A stretch of DNA of 5,943 bases from Streptomycetaceae bacterium (lineage in GTDB: Bacteria > Actinomycetota > Actinomycetes > Nanopelagicales > Nanopelagicaceae), in NCBI GenBank assembly GCA_027488165.1, contig JAIYCF010000132.1, positions 1 to 5,943 of the forward strand. The letters run 5' to 3'. Made by a program: the position numbers and the translations under genes. Of the stretch, positions 1 through 5,943 are shown piece after piece. Each line of letters opens with the position of its first letter. Position 1 is the stretch's first letter. The notes under the pieces are model-generated. The model saw nothing but the letters and a program-made list of their open reading frames with translations, was not told the DNA's origin and did no database searches.

Positions 1-82
1 CAGAAGTTATATCTTCGCCGCCGGCTAAATCTTCGGCTAGCGCCGCCTTGATTAAATCTAGATCTGTTTTAGAGAGCGCCAT
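1..82 (-). CDS. nadC: Nicotinate-nucleotide pyrophosphorylase (carboxylating), quinolinate phosphoribosyltransferase, N-terminal fragment
   Basis: Only the first 27 codons lie in the window; the gene runs off the left edge. The ATG at 82-80 shares one base with the TAA stop of nadB (TAATG arrangement), and a strong Shine-Dalgarno AGGAGG sits 10 nt upstream inside the nadB end. The visible peptide reads MALSKTDLDLIKAALAEDL and continues AGGEDITS. The pattern 'ALAEDL..GEDIT' is the conserved N-terminus of NadC proteins. The family enzyme joins quinolinate and phosphoribosyl pyrophosphate to give nicotinate mononucleotide, CO2 and pyrophosphate in the cytoplasm. Its position directly after nadB, whose product leads to quinolinate, supports the call. 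The catalytic residues are outside the window, so the identification rests on the N-terminal motif plus gene order. Confidence 0.88.
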   Translation of the reverse strand, partial: MALSKTDLDLIKAALAEDLAGGEDITS

Positions 83-1692
83 TACCTTCCGACCTCCTGA
101 TAGCTCGTCGTCCAATGTCCGTGCATATCTAGTTGCTGGACAATGCGCTTGCGCCAATTGTTTTCAGTGTTTGGAAAATCTTCACGCCAGTGAGAGCCAC
201 GAGTCTCTTGGCGAATCAGAGCGGCTTTAAGAATTGCTTGCGCTAATTGGAAGAGATTGGTTGTCTCCCATGCTTCAACGCAGGGATTTGTGCTGGTGCG
301 ATCTTGAATACGCGTTAAATCTGCACTGGTTTGTAATAGCGAATCAGAGGAGCGAAGAACACCTGCGCCGCGACTCATACTCAACTGCAGTTCGCGACGT
401 GTTTCTGGATCCAATAAAACGCTCTCAGAGTCATTTTCTATTGGATCGCTATGTTCGGGATGGCTCTTTGCGATATCAGCTGCGATGCGCGCGCTAAAGA
501 CCAAGCCCTCTAAGAGTGAGTTTGAGGCTAAGCGGTTTGCACCGTGAACACCAGAACAGGCTGTTTCGCCGCAGGCATATAGGCCATTAACACTGGTGCG
601 TCCATTGAGATCAACGCGTACTCCCCCTGATGCGTAATGCGATGCGGGAGCGACTGGAATCAAATCTTTACTTGGATCAATTCCATTTGCGATGCATGAG
701 GCGTGAATCGTTGGGAAACGTGTTTCAAATCCTGCTAAATGTCGAACATCTAACCAAACGTGATGTGCACCAGTTTTATTCATGGTGCGCATAGATGCGA
801 TCGCAACTACATCGCGTGGTGCAAGTTCAGCCAACTCATGTTCAGCGACCATAAATCGTTCACCGGCATCGTTAAGCAAGTAAGCGCCTTCACCACGAAC
901 AGCTTCGCTGATCAGTGGTTGTTGTCCCTGGGTGTTATCGCCCAGCCATAAGACTGTTGGATGGAATTGAATAAATTCAACATCAGCAACTTTTGCACCA
1001 GCGCGCAGTGCAAGAGCAACTCCATCACCAGTTGAAACTGATGGGTTGGTAGTTTGTGCAAATACTTGTCCAAGTCCACCGGTTGCAAGGACAACTGCCT
1101 TACCAAGTGCGCGCCCGACTCCGTCGCGGCTACCAGCACCAATAACGTGAAGCGTTACACCGCAAACAGAACCGCTAGCATCTTTGATCGCATCTAATAC
1201 GAGTGCATGTTCAACGACTTCAATCTCGGGATCATCATGCACTGCAGCTAACAGCGCTCGTGAAACTTCAGCGCCAGTTGCATCTCCACCAGCATGCAAA
1301 ATGCGATTACGTAGATGTCCGCCTTCACGGGTTAGTGAAATCTCACCGCTGGCTTCAGTATCAAAAATTGCACCGCGTTCGATTAACTTGCGAACCGCTT
1401 CTGGTCCTTCAGTTACAAGTACGCGCACCGCTTCTTCATCACACAGATCAGCGCCGGCAACCAAGGTGTCCTTTAAATGTTGATCTGGTGTATCTCCCGG
1501 ACCAAGCGCTGCAGCGATACCGCCTTGCGCCCATTTAGTAGAGCCTTCATCGACCTTAGATTTAGTAACAATTAATACTGAAAGTCCATAGGTGCGTGCT
1601 TGCAGAGCGGTAGTTAACCCTGCGATTCCTGAACCAACAACAATTACATCAGCCTTTGCAGTCCAGCCAGGGGCAGGCGCTAATAACTTCAT
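82..1692 (-). CDS. nadB: L-aspartate oxidase
   Basis: This 536-residue cytoplasmic FAD enzyme oxidises L-aspartate to iminoaspartate, which NadA condenses with dihydroxyacetone phosphate to quinolinate. The dinucleotide-binding motif GSGIAG is at residues 20-25, followed by STKWAQGGIAAAL at 51-63. The substrate-binding set typical of the family is present: H244 in FHPT, EAVRGEGAYL at 263-272, R293 in APRD, H352 in SHYASGG and R387 in GANRLASNSLLEGLVF. The C-terminal domain carries the family's ETRGSHWREDFP signature. I chose the ATG at 1692-1690. The frame is open to another ATG at 1749, but that start would overlap panC by about 60 bp and lacks family sequence, whereas 1692 gives an ATGA overlap with the panC stop and an AGGGG ribosome site 7 nt upstream. 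nadC follows with a 1-bp overlap. No nadA is in the window. Length is normal for NadB. Confidence 0.97.
   Translation of the reverse strand: MKLLAPAPGWTAKADVIVVGSGIAGLTTALQARTYGLSVLIVTKSKVDEGSTKWAQGGIAAALGPGDTPDQHLKDTLVAGADLCDEEAVRVLVTEGPEAVRKLIERGAIFDTEASGEISLTREGGHLRNRILHAGGDATGAEVSRALLAAVHDDPEIEVVEHALVLDAIKDASGSVCGVTLHVIGAGSRDGVGRALGKAVVLATGGLGQVFAQTTNPSVSTGDGVALALRAGAKVADVEFIQFHPTVLWLGDNTQGQQPLISEAVRGEGAYLLNDAGERFMVAEHELAELAPRDVVAIASMRTMNKTGAHHVWLDVRHLAGFETRFPTIHASCIANGIDPSKDLIPVAPASHYASGGVRVDLNGRTSVNGLYACGETACSGVHGANRLASNSLLEGLVFSARIAADIAKSHPEHSDPIENDSESVLLDPETRRELQLSMSRGAGVLRSSDSLLQTSADLTRIQDRTSTNPCVEAWETTNLFQLAQAILKAALIRQETRGSHWREDFPNTENNWRKRIVQQLDMHGHWTTSYQEVGR
93..98 (-). promoter_or_regulatory. 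Ribosome binding site of nadC
   Basis: On the minus strand the sequence is AGGAGG, followed by 10 nt and the nadC ATG. It lies inside the last codons of nadB. It is a near-perfect Shine-Dalgarno site, so nadC can probably initiate independently as well as by coupling to nadB termination. A second purine run, GGAAGG, is only 2 nt from the ATG and too close to work. Confidence 0.7.
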
Positions 1693-2498
1693 CGCACATC
1701 CCCTAACTTCATCTCCATATTGTCGATCAAACGCACCCCATTTAGCCAACCGGCGATAATCGCACGCTTATTCAGCGTCGTATCTATCGCCTTTGAAAAA
1801 TCCCGCTCATCGATTATCTCGGCGTAATCCAAGGAGAAGCCTTCTTGTGAGCCGGCTATCAATAGCAGTGATGTTCGCGCAGAATCTAGATCCGAAGAAT
1901 GAGCCGCAGCGGTAAGCGCGCGATAGAGAACAAGCGATCGCTCTCTTGAAGTTTCATCTAAGCGCACGTTTCGAGATGACATCGCTAGTCCATCAGCTTC
2001 ACGAATTGTTGGTGCAGAAATAACCTCAATATCTGAATTCAGTTCATGGACTAGCTTTCTAATCAGCGTTAACTGCTGAAAATCTTTTTCACCAAAGATC
2101 GCAATTCTTGCTCTAACCAATTGAAACAGCCTTGCGACAACTGTCACAACGCCATCGAAATGGCCCGAACGAGATGCACCTTCGTAAATATCACCCAGCG
2201 CGCTAGCTGAGCGCTTTGCAAAACCCTCTGGATATATCTCTTCATAAGTAGGTAACCAAAGATGAGTAACGCCAGATTCTTTAGCTAATTCAATATCACG
2301 CTCTGGGGTTCTGGGATATTTACTGGCTTCTTCTTGATCTTCAAATTGCATCGGATTCACAAAGATGCTGGCAACCACAAAATCGGATTTTTCACGCGCT
2401 AATTTAAAGAGCGAAGCATGTCCCTGATGAAGTGCGCCCATGGTGGGAACAAAAGCGCAGCCGTCAGCAAGGTCGGTTGCGCTAGTAACTATCTTCAT
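1689..2498 (-). CDS. panC: Pantothenate synthetase (pantoate--beta-alanine ligase)
   Basis: This 269-residue cytoplasmic ligase joins pantoate and beta-alanine with ATP, through a pantoyl-adenylate intermediate, to give pantothenate, the precursor of coenzyme A. Family signatures appear in order: PTMGALHQGH at residues 18-27 (HIGH-type nucleotide-binding motif), SIFVNPMQF at 44-52, SRSGHFDGVVTVVARLF at 109-125 (pantoate and ATP contacts), FGEKDFQQL at 135-143, and READGLAMSSRN at 166-177 (KMSKS-like loop). Length is slightly under the usual 280 or so, with nothing essential missing. The ATG at 2498 is preceded by GGAG at 8-nt spacing. It lies 56 bp after folK and overlaps nadB by 4 bp (ATGA). 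Neither panB nor panD is in the window, so pantoate and beta-alanine must come from genes elsewhere or from uptake. Confidence 0.97.
   Translation of the reverse strand: MKIVTSATDLADGCAFVPTMGALHQGHASLFKLAREKSDFVVASIFVNPMQFEDQEEASKYPRTPERDIELAKESGVTHLWLPTYEEIYPEGFAKRSASALGDIYEGASRSGHFDGVVTVVARLFQLVRARIAIFGEKDFQQLTLIRKLVHELNSDIEVISAPTIREADGLAMSSRNVRLDETSRERSLVLYRALTAAAHSSDLDSARTSLLLIAGSQEGFSLDYAEIIDERDFSKAIDTTLNKRAIIAGWLNGVRLIDNMEMKLGDVR
1700..1704 (-). promoter_or_regulatory. Ribosome binding site that decides the nadB start
   Basis: AGGGG on the minus strand ends 7 nt before the ATG at 1692-1690, within the last codons of panC. This spacing favours the 536-residue NadB over the longer reading from the ATG at 1749. 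Confidence 0.6.
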
Positions 2499-2506
2499 AA
2501 TCTTGG

Positions 2507-2510
2507 CTCC
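2507..2510 (-). promoter_or_regulatory. Ribosome binding site of panC
   Basis: GGAG on the minus strand, 8 nt before the panC ATG, with AGGA a few bases further upstream (2513-2516). The two purine-rich stretches make this one of the clearest ribosome sites in the window. It fits panC being the one complete gene not coupled to its upstream neighbour by an overlap or a very short gap. Confidence 0.6.
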
Positions 2511-2543
2511 AGTCCTTTCAGGTACCGGGCGGTGATGAAGTTA

Positions 2544-2572
2544 AGTTTAAGGCTTTACGGCAATTGCTCCAA
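2544..2572 (-). promoter_or_regulatory. Weak candidate promoter for panC-nadB-nadC
   Basis: Reading the minus strand, TTGGAG (2572-2567) and TAAACT (2549-2544) are separated by exactly 17 nt, resembling a sigma-70-type -35/-10 pair (3 of 6 and 4 of 6 consensus bases). The -35-like part overlaps the end of folK. Transcription would begin near 2537, giving a leader of about 40 nt. Matches of this quality occur by chance, so this is only a candidate for an internal promoter in the largest gap of the operon. Confidence 0.2.
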
Positions 2573-3001
2573 AAGCTCTGAAATCTTGCCGTGGGTAAGC
2601 AAAATTGCCTCGGGATCTATCGAATGCCAAGGTTCAAGAACGAAGCGTCTTTCATGCGCACGCGGGTGCGGAAGTGTTAATTCATCAGCCGAACTCAGAA
2701 GTGAGCCATATTGAATCAAATCTAAATCGATCGTACGCGGTCCCCATCTTTCTAATCGCTCTCTCCCCAACGATTTTTCTATTCCGTGCAGTACAGCAAG
2801 TAAATCTAGGGCCGGCAATTCACTTTCGGCGATACAGATGGCATTTAAATAATCAGGCTGTTCGATGTCGCTTACTGGTTTTGTTGAAAAGTACTCAGAG
2901 ACAGCGGTGACTTCTAGCGCCTCACGGAGCAAGGCCACAGCGATATCCATCTGCGCTTTGGGGTCGCCAATATTTGCACCCAGTGAAATAACTGCCTTCA
3001 T
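2555..3001 (-). CDS. folK: 2-amino-4-hydroxy-6-hydroxymethyldihydropteridine pyrophosphokinase (HPPK)
   Basis: This 148-residue cytoplasmic kinase transfers pyrophosphate from ATP to 6-hydroxymethyl-7,8-dihydropterin, making the substrate that FolP joins to p-aminobenzoate. Visible motifs are SLGANIGD at residues 6-13, QPDYLNA at 48-54 (pterin pocket), and LGRERLERWGPRTIDLDLI at 78-96. The last contains the HPPK signature, with D92 and D94 as the expected magnesium ligands. LPHPRAHERRFVLEPW follows at 110-125. Length is normal for a stand-alone HPPK. The ATG at 3001 overlaps the folB stop as ATGA and has no clear Shine-Dalgarno site upstream, so initiation is probably coupled to folB translation. 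FolB and FolK act consecutively on the pterin, consistent with their overlap. After the TAA a 56-bp gap leads to panC. Confidence 0.97.
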   Translation of the reverse strand: MKAVISLGANIGDPKAQMDIAVALLREALEVTAVSEYFSTKPVSDIEQPDYLNAICIAESELPALDLLAVLHGIEKSLGRERLERWGPRTIDLDLIQYGSLLSSADELTLPHPRAHERRFVLEPWHSIDPEAILLTHGKISELLEQLP

Positions 3002-3354
3002 CGCGAAATAGTGACCGAAATATCTTTTACTTGTGCCGATACCGGCGCCTGTGGTTTATGAACGGTAACTGTTACACGTGCGGCTTGGGCAAAAGTTACT
3101 TTGATTCTTTCCGCAATTCGTCCGGCAAGTTTTTCAATGAGTGAAACAGGGTTTGAAGTTATCTCTTCAACCACTAAATCCGTGACTTCCGCGTAATTGA
3201 TTGTGTCTTTAACATCATCGCTAACACTGGCGCGAGTCAAATCTACTTCTAGTTCGATATCAACATAGAAATCTTGGCCGTTAGCTCGCTCGGCCTCGAA
3301 GACTCCGTGATATCCAAAGCCTTTGATCCCGGCGATACGAATTAAATCAGCCAT
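2998..3354 (-). CDS. folB: Dihydroneopterin aldolase
   Basis: This 118-residue cytoplasmic enzyme cleaves 7,8-dihydroneopterin to 6-hydroxymethyl-7,8-dihydropterin and glycolaldehyde. The family forms tunnel-fold oligomers. Visible features are GYHGVFEAERANGQDF at residues 14-29 with conserved E22, TINYAEV at 51-57 with the catalytic-type Y54, LIEKLAGRI at 72-80 with the pterin-binding E74, and VHKPQAPV at 98-105 with the catalytic-type K100. Length and residue numbering match the family closely. The ATG at 3354 lies 8 bp inside the end of folP, and the TGA stop overlaps the folK ATG by 4 bp. No good Shine-Dalgarno site precedes it (the best purine stretch, AAGAA, is about 15 nt away), so expression probably depends on ribosomes finishing folP. 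Confidence 0.97.
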   Translation of the reverse strand: MADLIRIAGIKGFGYHGVFEAERANGQDFYVDIELEVDLTRASVSDDVKDTINYAEVTDLVVEEITSNPVSLIEKLAGRIAERIKVTFAQAARVTVTVHKPQAPVSAQVKDISVTISR

Positions 3355-4108
3355 GGTTTACAACTAAATTCTTATGTGGTTTCACGCTATGAACTCTAAC
3401 TGCCCAGATATTTTTATCAAGTAAAGATTCTGTAAGAGCGATCGTTGCGCTTTCGCGCTCATTGGGAGTGCTGCCACCAAGAAAACGTTTACGAGATCCC
3501 CCAATTAGCACTGGATAACCGAGATCTGTGAATTCATATATTCGCTTGAGAATTTCCCAGTTATGTTCGGCCTCTTTAGAAAAGCCTAGGCCGGGATCAA
3601 TTATCAAGTTATTTCGTGCGATTCCAGCCTTGAGCGCTTGATCGATCTGTAGCTGCATCTCAGCGATAACTTCTTTAACTACATCACCATATGTTGCAAG
3701 TGAGTTCATATCTTTAGAGTGGCTACGCCAATGCATCAAAATATATGGGCAACCCATTTCAGCGACGCTCTCGTGCATTAGATCATCAGCAAGTCCGCCG
3801 CTAACGTCATTTACGATACTTGCACCCGCTTCTATAGCGAGGGCAGCAGTTTCTGCGCGCATGGTGTCAATACTTATCGGAACTCCCGTTTGCGAAAGTT
3901 TTTTGATCACTGGAATTACTCGTGATTGCTCTTCTGCTGCTGATACTCGATCTGCTCCTGGTCGCGTTGATTCACCACCGATATCAATAATGTCTACGCC
4001 TTCGGCGATCATTTCAAGACCGCGCGCAACCGCCTTTTCATAAGTGTCATGGAGCCCACCGTCAGCAAAAGAATCCGGTGTGACATTTAAAATGCCCATG
4101 ATCTTCAT
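3347..4108 (-). CDS. folP: Dihydropteroate synthase
   Basis: This 253-residue cytoplasmic TIM-barrel enzyme condenses hydroxymethyl-dihydropterin pyrophosphate with p-aminobenzoate to give dihydropteroate; it is the family targeted by sulfonamides. Motifs in order are MGILNVTPDSFADGG at residues 4-18, DIGGESTRPGA at 42-52, SIDT at 79-82, NDVSGG at 100-105, ILMHWR at 123-128, DPGLGFSK at 171-178, GGSRKRFLG at 203-211 and VRVHSV at 237-242. The last is usually RVHDV; the phosphate-contacting R238 and H240 remain but the Asp is Ser. The protein is near the short end of the family and starts almost directly at the first barrel strand. An in-frame TAA lies two codons upstream of the ATG at 4108, so the start must be there or at the Met at residue 4. 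It begins 15 bp after folE and overlaps folB by 8 bp. No convincing Shine-Dalgarno site is visible. Confidence 0.97.
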   Translation of the reverse strand: MKIMGILNVTPDSFADGGLHDTYEKAVARGLEMIAEGVDIIDIGGESTRPGADRVSAAEEQSRVIPVIKKLSQTGVPISIDTMRAETAALAIEAGASIVNDVSGGLADDLMHESVAEMGCPYILMHWRSHSKDMNSLATYGDVVKEVIAEMQLQIDQALKAGIARNNLIIDPGLGFSKEAEHNWEILKRIYEFTDLGYPVLIGGSRKRFLGGSTPNERESATIALTESLLDKNIWAVRVHSVKPHKNLVVNHG

Positions 4109-4123
4109 GATTTATGAAATTTG

Positions 4124-4735
4124 TTAACGGTTGGTGATCAAACTGATTGCTTCAGCGCGTGTTGCTGGATCACGCAGAACCCCACGGACCGCACTTGTGG
4201 TTGTGCGAGCTTGAGATTTACGAACCCCGCGCATCGACATACACAAATGTTCGCAATCGATAATTACGATTACGCCCATCGGATCGAGAATTTTTACCAT
4301 CGCATCTGCAATTTGAGTTGTTAAACGCTCTTGCACTTGTGGGCGACGGGCAAATAAATCAACTAAGCGAGCGACTTTAGAAAGTCCAGTTATTTTTCCG
4401 CGCGGGATGTATCCAACATGTGCGACGCCATGGAACGGAGTTAAGTGGTGCTCGCAATGTGAAAAGACTTCGATATCGCGAATGATTACCAACTCTTCAT
4501 GGCCGATATCAAAAGTAGTTGTTAATACCTCTTCAGGAGATTTCCAAAGTCCCTCAAAGTTCTCTTTAAAGGCGCGGGCGACGCGCGCTGGAGTCTCTTG
4601 TAAACCCTCGCGATCTGGATCTTCGCCGAGTGCAAGAAGTAGTTCGCGAACTGCGGCGGTAGCGCGCGCTTCATCGTATGGATGTAGTGCTCGCCCATCT
4701 TCAGGACCCATTGAAACCGGAGTTACATCGTTCAC
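4124..4735 (-). CDS. folE: GTP cyclohydrolase I (type IA, zinc-dependent)
   Basis: This 203-residue cytoplasmic enzyme converts GTP to 7,8-dihydroneopterin triphosphate and formate, the first committed step of folate synthesis. GEDPDREGLQETPARVARAF at residues 37-56 is the family N-terminal signature. FSHCEHHLTPFHG at 91-103 supplies zinc ligands C94 and H97 and the adjacent H96. GLSKVARLVDLFARRPQVQE at 117-136 follows, and CEHLCMSMRGVRK at 161-173 gives the third zinc ligand C165. The 71-residue spacing between the two zinc cysteines is that of the Escherichia coli enzyme. The start codon is GTG (4735-4733), overlapping the ftsH TGA as GTGA; the next in-frame start, ATG at residue 9, would discard only the variable N-terminus and has no better ribosome site. 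folP follows after 15 bp. Confidence 0.97.
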   Translation of the reverse strand: MNDVTPVSMGPEDGRALHPYDEARATAAVRELLLALGEDPDREGLQETPARVARAFKENFEGLWKSPEEVLTTTFDIGHEELVIIRDIEVFSHCEHHLTPFHGVAHVGYIPRGKITGLSKVARLVDLFARRPQVQERLTTQIADAMVKILDPMGVIVIIDCEHLCMSMRGVRKSQARTTTSAVRGVLRDPATRAEAISLITNR

Positions 4736-5943
4736 TCTTGATCGGCATCTTTCTTTGCGCTCTTGCGAACACGTGATGGCTTCTTTTCCGCAACTGGTTC
4801 AGTGGCAATTCGTTCTGGCACTGCAACAGGTGGCTGTTGTGATGGTGTGCGAGTTGCTGAACCAGTCCAGGCAGGACGTCTTGGCCAAGAGTTAACTTTC
4901 TTAAAGATCTGAGCGATCTCTTCTTTATTTAAAGTTTCAACTTCGAGCAGCCTTACAACCATGGCATCGAGAGTTGTGCGATTTTCAACCAAGATATCGA
5001 AGGCTTCTTGATGTGCATTTTCAATAAATTTCCGGATTTCCGCATCAACGGTTGCGGCAACGCTTTCGGAGTAATCACGTTGATGTCCATAGTCGCGGCC
5101 CATAAATGGTTCTGATGCATCAGAGCCGAGTTTGATAGCGCCAATCGCTTCAGTCATGCCGTATTGCGTAACCATGGCGCGCGCTAAAGCAGTTGCTTTT
5201 TCAATATCGTTTGATGCGCCAGTTGAAGGGTCGTGGAAAATTAACTCTTCTGCTGCGCGACCACCAAGTGAGTAAGCCAGTTGATCTAACAATTGGTTGC
5301 GAGTGGTTGAGTACTTATCTTCATCTGGCAGAACCATTGTGTAACCAAGTGCGCGACCGCGCGGCATGATCGTAACTTTGTGAACCGGATCAGTGTGTGG
5401 CAGCGCATGGGCAACAAGTGCATGGCCAGCTTCGTGATAAGCGGTAACGCGACGTTCGTCATCAGACATGATCCTTGATTTACGCTGCGGACCAGCCATT
5501 ACGCGATCAATTGCTTCATCGATCTGGCGATTTGTAATTACCTTCTTCTCTTCACGTGCCGCAAGAAGAGCGGCCTCGTTTAGAACATTTGCAAGATCTG
5601 CACCAGTAAATCCAGGAGTACGACGCGCGTAAGTAATCAGATCTACTTCATCTGAAAGCGGCTTGGTCTTGGCATGTACCTTGAGAATTTCTTCACGGCC
5701 CTTTAGATCTGGGCGATCAACTGCGATCTGACGATCAAAACGACCAGGACGCAATAGGGCAGGATCTAAAACATCTGGACGGTTAGTTGCAGCGATCAAG
5801 ATAACTTGTCCGCCAGTTTCAAACCCATCCATTTCAACAAGAAGCTGGTTGAGCGTTTGTTCACGCTCGTCGTGTCCGCCACCCATACCGGCGCCGCGTT
5901 GACGACCTACGGCATCGATTTCATCAACGAAGACAATTGCTGG
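4732..5943 (-). CDS. ftsH: ATP-dependent zinc metalloprotease FtsH, C-terminal part (5' end outside window)
   Basis: The last 403 residues of a membrane-anchored AAA+ protease that degrades misfolded or regulatory proteins at the cytoplasmic face of the membrane. The reading frame is open to the right edge, so the transmembrane N-terminus and Walker A are outside the window. Fragment numbering: Walker B IVFVDEID at 3-10; second region of homology with ATNRPD at 52-57 and arginine fingers R65 and R68 in LLRPGRFDR; zinc site HEAGH at 170-174 with third ligand D246 in GASNDIEKA; and the typical helical C-terminus ending near IAQIFKKV at 343-350. Residues 351-403 form a Pro-, Ala- and Lys-rich tail, probably disordered. 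The stop overlaps the folE GTG by 4 bp, so folE translation is probably coupled to ftsH. FtsH next to folate genes is the usual actinobacterial arrangement. Confidence 0.97.
   Translation of the reverse strand, partial: PAIVFVDEIDAVGRQRGAGMGGGHDEREQTLNQLLVEMDGFETGGQVILIAATNRPDVLDPALLRPGRFDRQIAVDRPDLKGREEILKVHAKTKPLSDEVDLITYARRTPGFTGADLANVLNEAALLAAREEKKVITNRQIDEAIDRVMAGPQRKSRIMSDDERRVTAYHEAGHALVAHALPHTDPVHKVTIMPRGRALGYTMVLPDEDKYSTTRNQLLDQLAYSLGGRAAEELIFHDPSTGASNDIEKATALARAMVTQYGMTEAIGAIKLGSDASEPFMGRDYGHQRDYSESVAATVDAEIRKFIENAHQEAFDILVENRTTLDAMVVRLLEVETLNKEEIAQIFKKVNSWPRRPAWTGSATRTPSQQPPVAVPERIATEPVAEKKPSRVRKSAKKDADQE

Noticed and set aside
1184..1538. Two overlapping plus-strand open frames of 99 and 111 codons opposite nadB
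   Set aside because: They overlap each other in different frames, have low-complexity composition (Ser/Thr/Ala or His/Leu/Gln-rich), and lie antisense to conserved NadB coding sequence.
1693..1749. N-terminal extension of NadB by 19 residues from an upstream ATG
   Set aside because: It would overlap panC by about 60 bp, has no family sequence before MKLLAP, and the ATG at 1692 has an AGGGG site at good spacing and an ATGA overlap.
2199..2217. Inverted repeat with 5-bp arms AGCGC/GCGCT
   Set aside because: It lies in the middle of the panC coding sequence, the arms are short and no U-run follows, so it is not a credible terminator or operator.
2499..2554. Terminator or small RNA in the folK-panC gap
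   Set aside because: The gap has no stable GC-rich hairpin followed by a T-run on the minus strand; the KpnI-type palindrome GGTACC at 2521-2526 is too short to matter.
2418..2910. Plus-strand open frames opposite panC and folK (98 and 101 codons)
   Set aside because: They show no motif and no convincing ribosome site, and are antisense to intact panC and folK.
4407..4895. Plus-strand open frame of 162 codons opposite folE and the ftsH end
   Set aside because: The product is Ser/Arg-rich with no recognisable motif, and it lies antisense to two well-supported genes; it is a shadow of their codon use.

Overview
The window is one uninterrupted stretch of minus-strand housekeeping genes. Read in the direction of transcription (right to left), the order is ftsH (3' part) - folE - folP - folB - folK - panC - nadB - nadC (first 27 codons only). 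All six complete genes carry intact family signatures. I see no plus-strand gene, RNA gene, mobile element, CRISPR array or repeat family.

The order ftsH-folE-folP-folB-folK followed by panC and NAD genes is typical of Actinobacteria. Base composition is moderate (about 45-50% G+C, from sampling a few lines), and junctions are very tight: 4-bp overlaps at ftsH/folE, folB/folK and panC/nadB, 8 bp at folP/folB, 1 bp at nadB/nadC, and gaps of only 15 bp (folE-folP) and 56 bp (folK-panC). Together these suggest a streamlined, lower-GC actinobacterium, for example one of the freshwater Nanopelagicales (acI) lineage. The lineage is an inference; the actinobacterial gene order is the stronger part.

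Region by region: 5943-4732 is the C-terminal 403 residues of the membrane AAA+ metalloprotease FtsH. Positions 4735-2555 hold four folate genes: FolE makes dihydroneopterin triphosphate from GTP, FolB converts dihydroneopterin to hydroxymethyl-dihydropterin, FolK pyrophosphorylates it, and FolP condenses it with p-aminobenzoate to dihydropteroate. Positions 2498-1689 encode PanC (pantothenate synthetase, towards coenzyme A). Positions 1692-1 hold NadB and the start of NadC (aspartate to quinolinate to nicotinate mononucleotide). The segment is therefore a cofactor operon for folate, CoA and NAD, probably cotranscribed behind ftsH.

The only non-coding stretch of any size is the 56 bp between folK and panC, which has a good ribosome binding site and a weak promoter-like sequence. 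I found no undescribed system here. The points worth a second look are small: compaction of the folK-panC junction, start-codon choices, overlaps without visible Shine-Dalgarno sites, and a small variation in a FolP motif.
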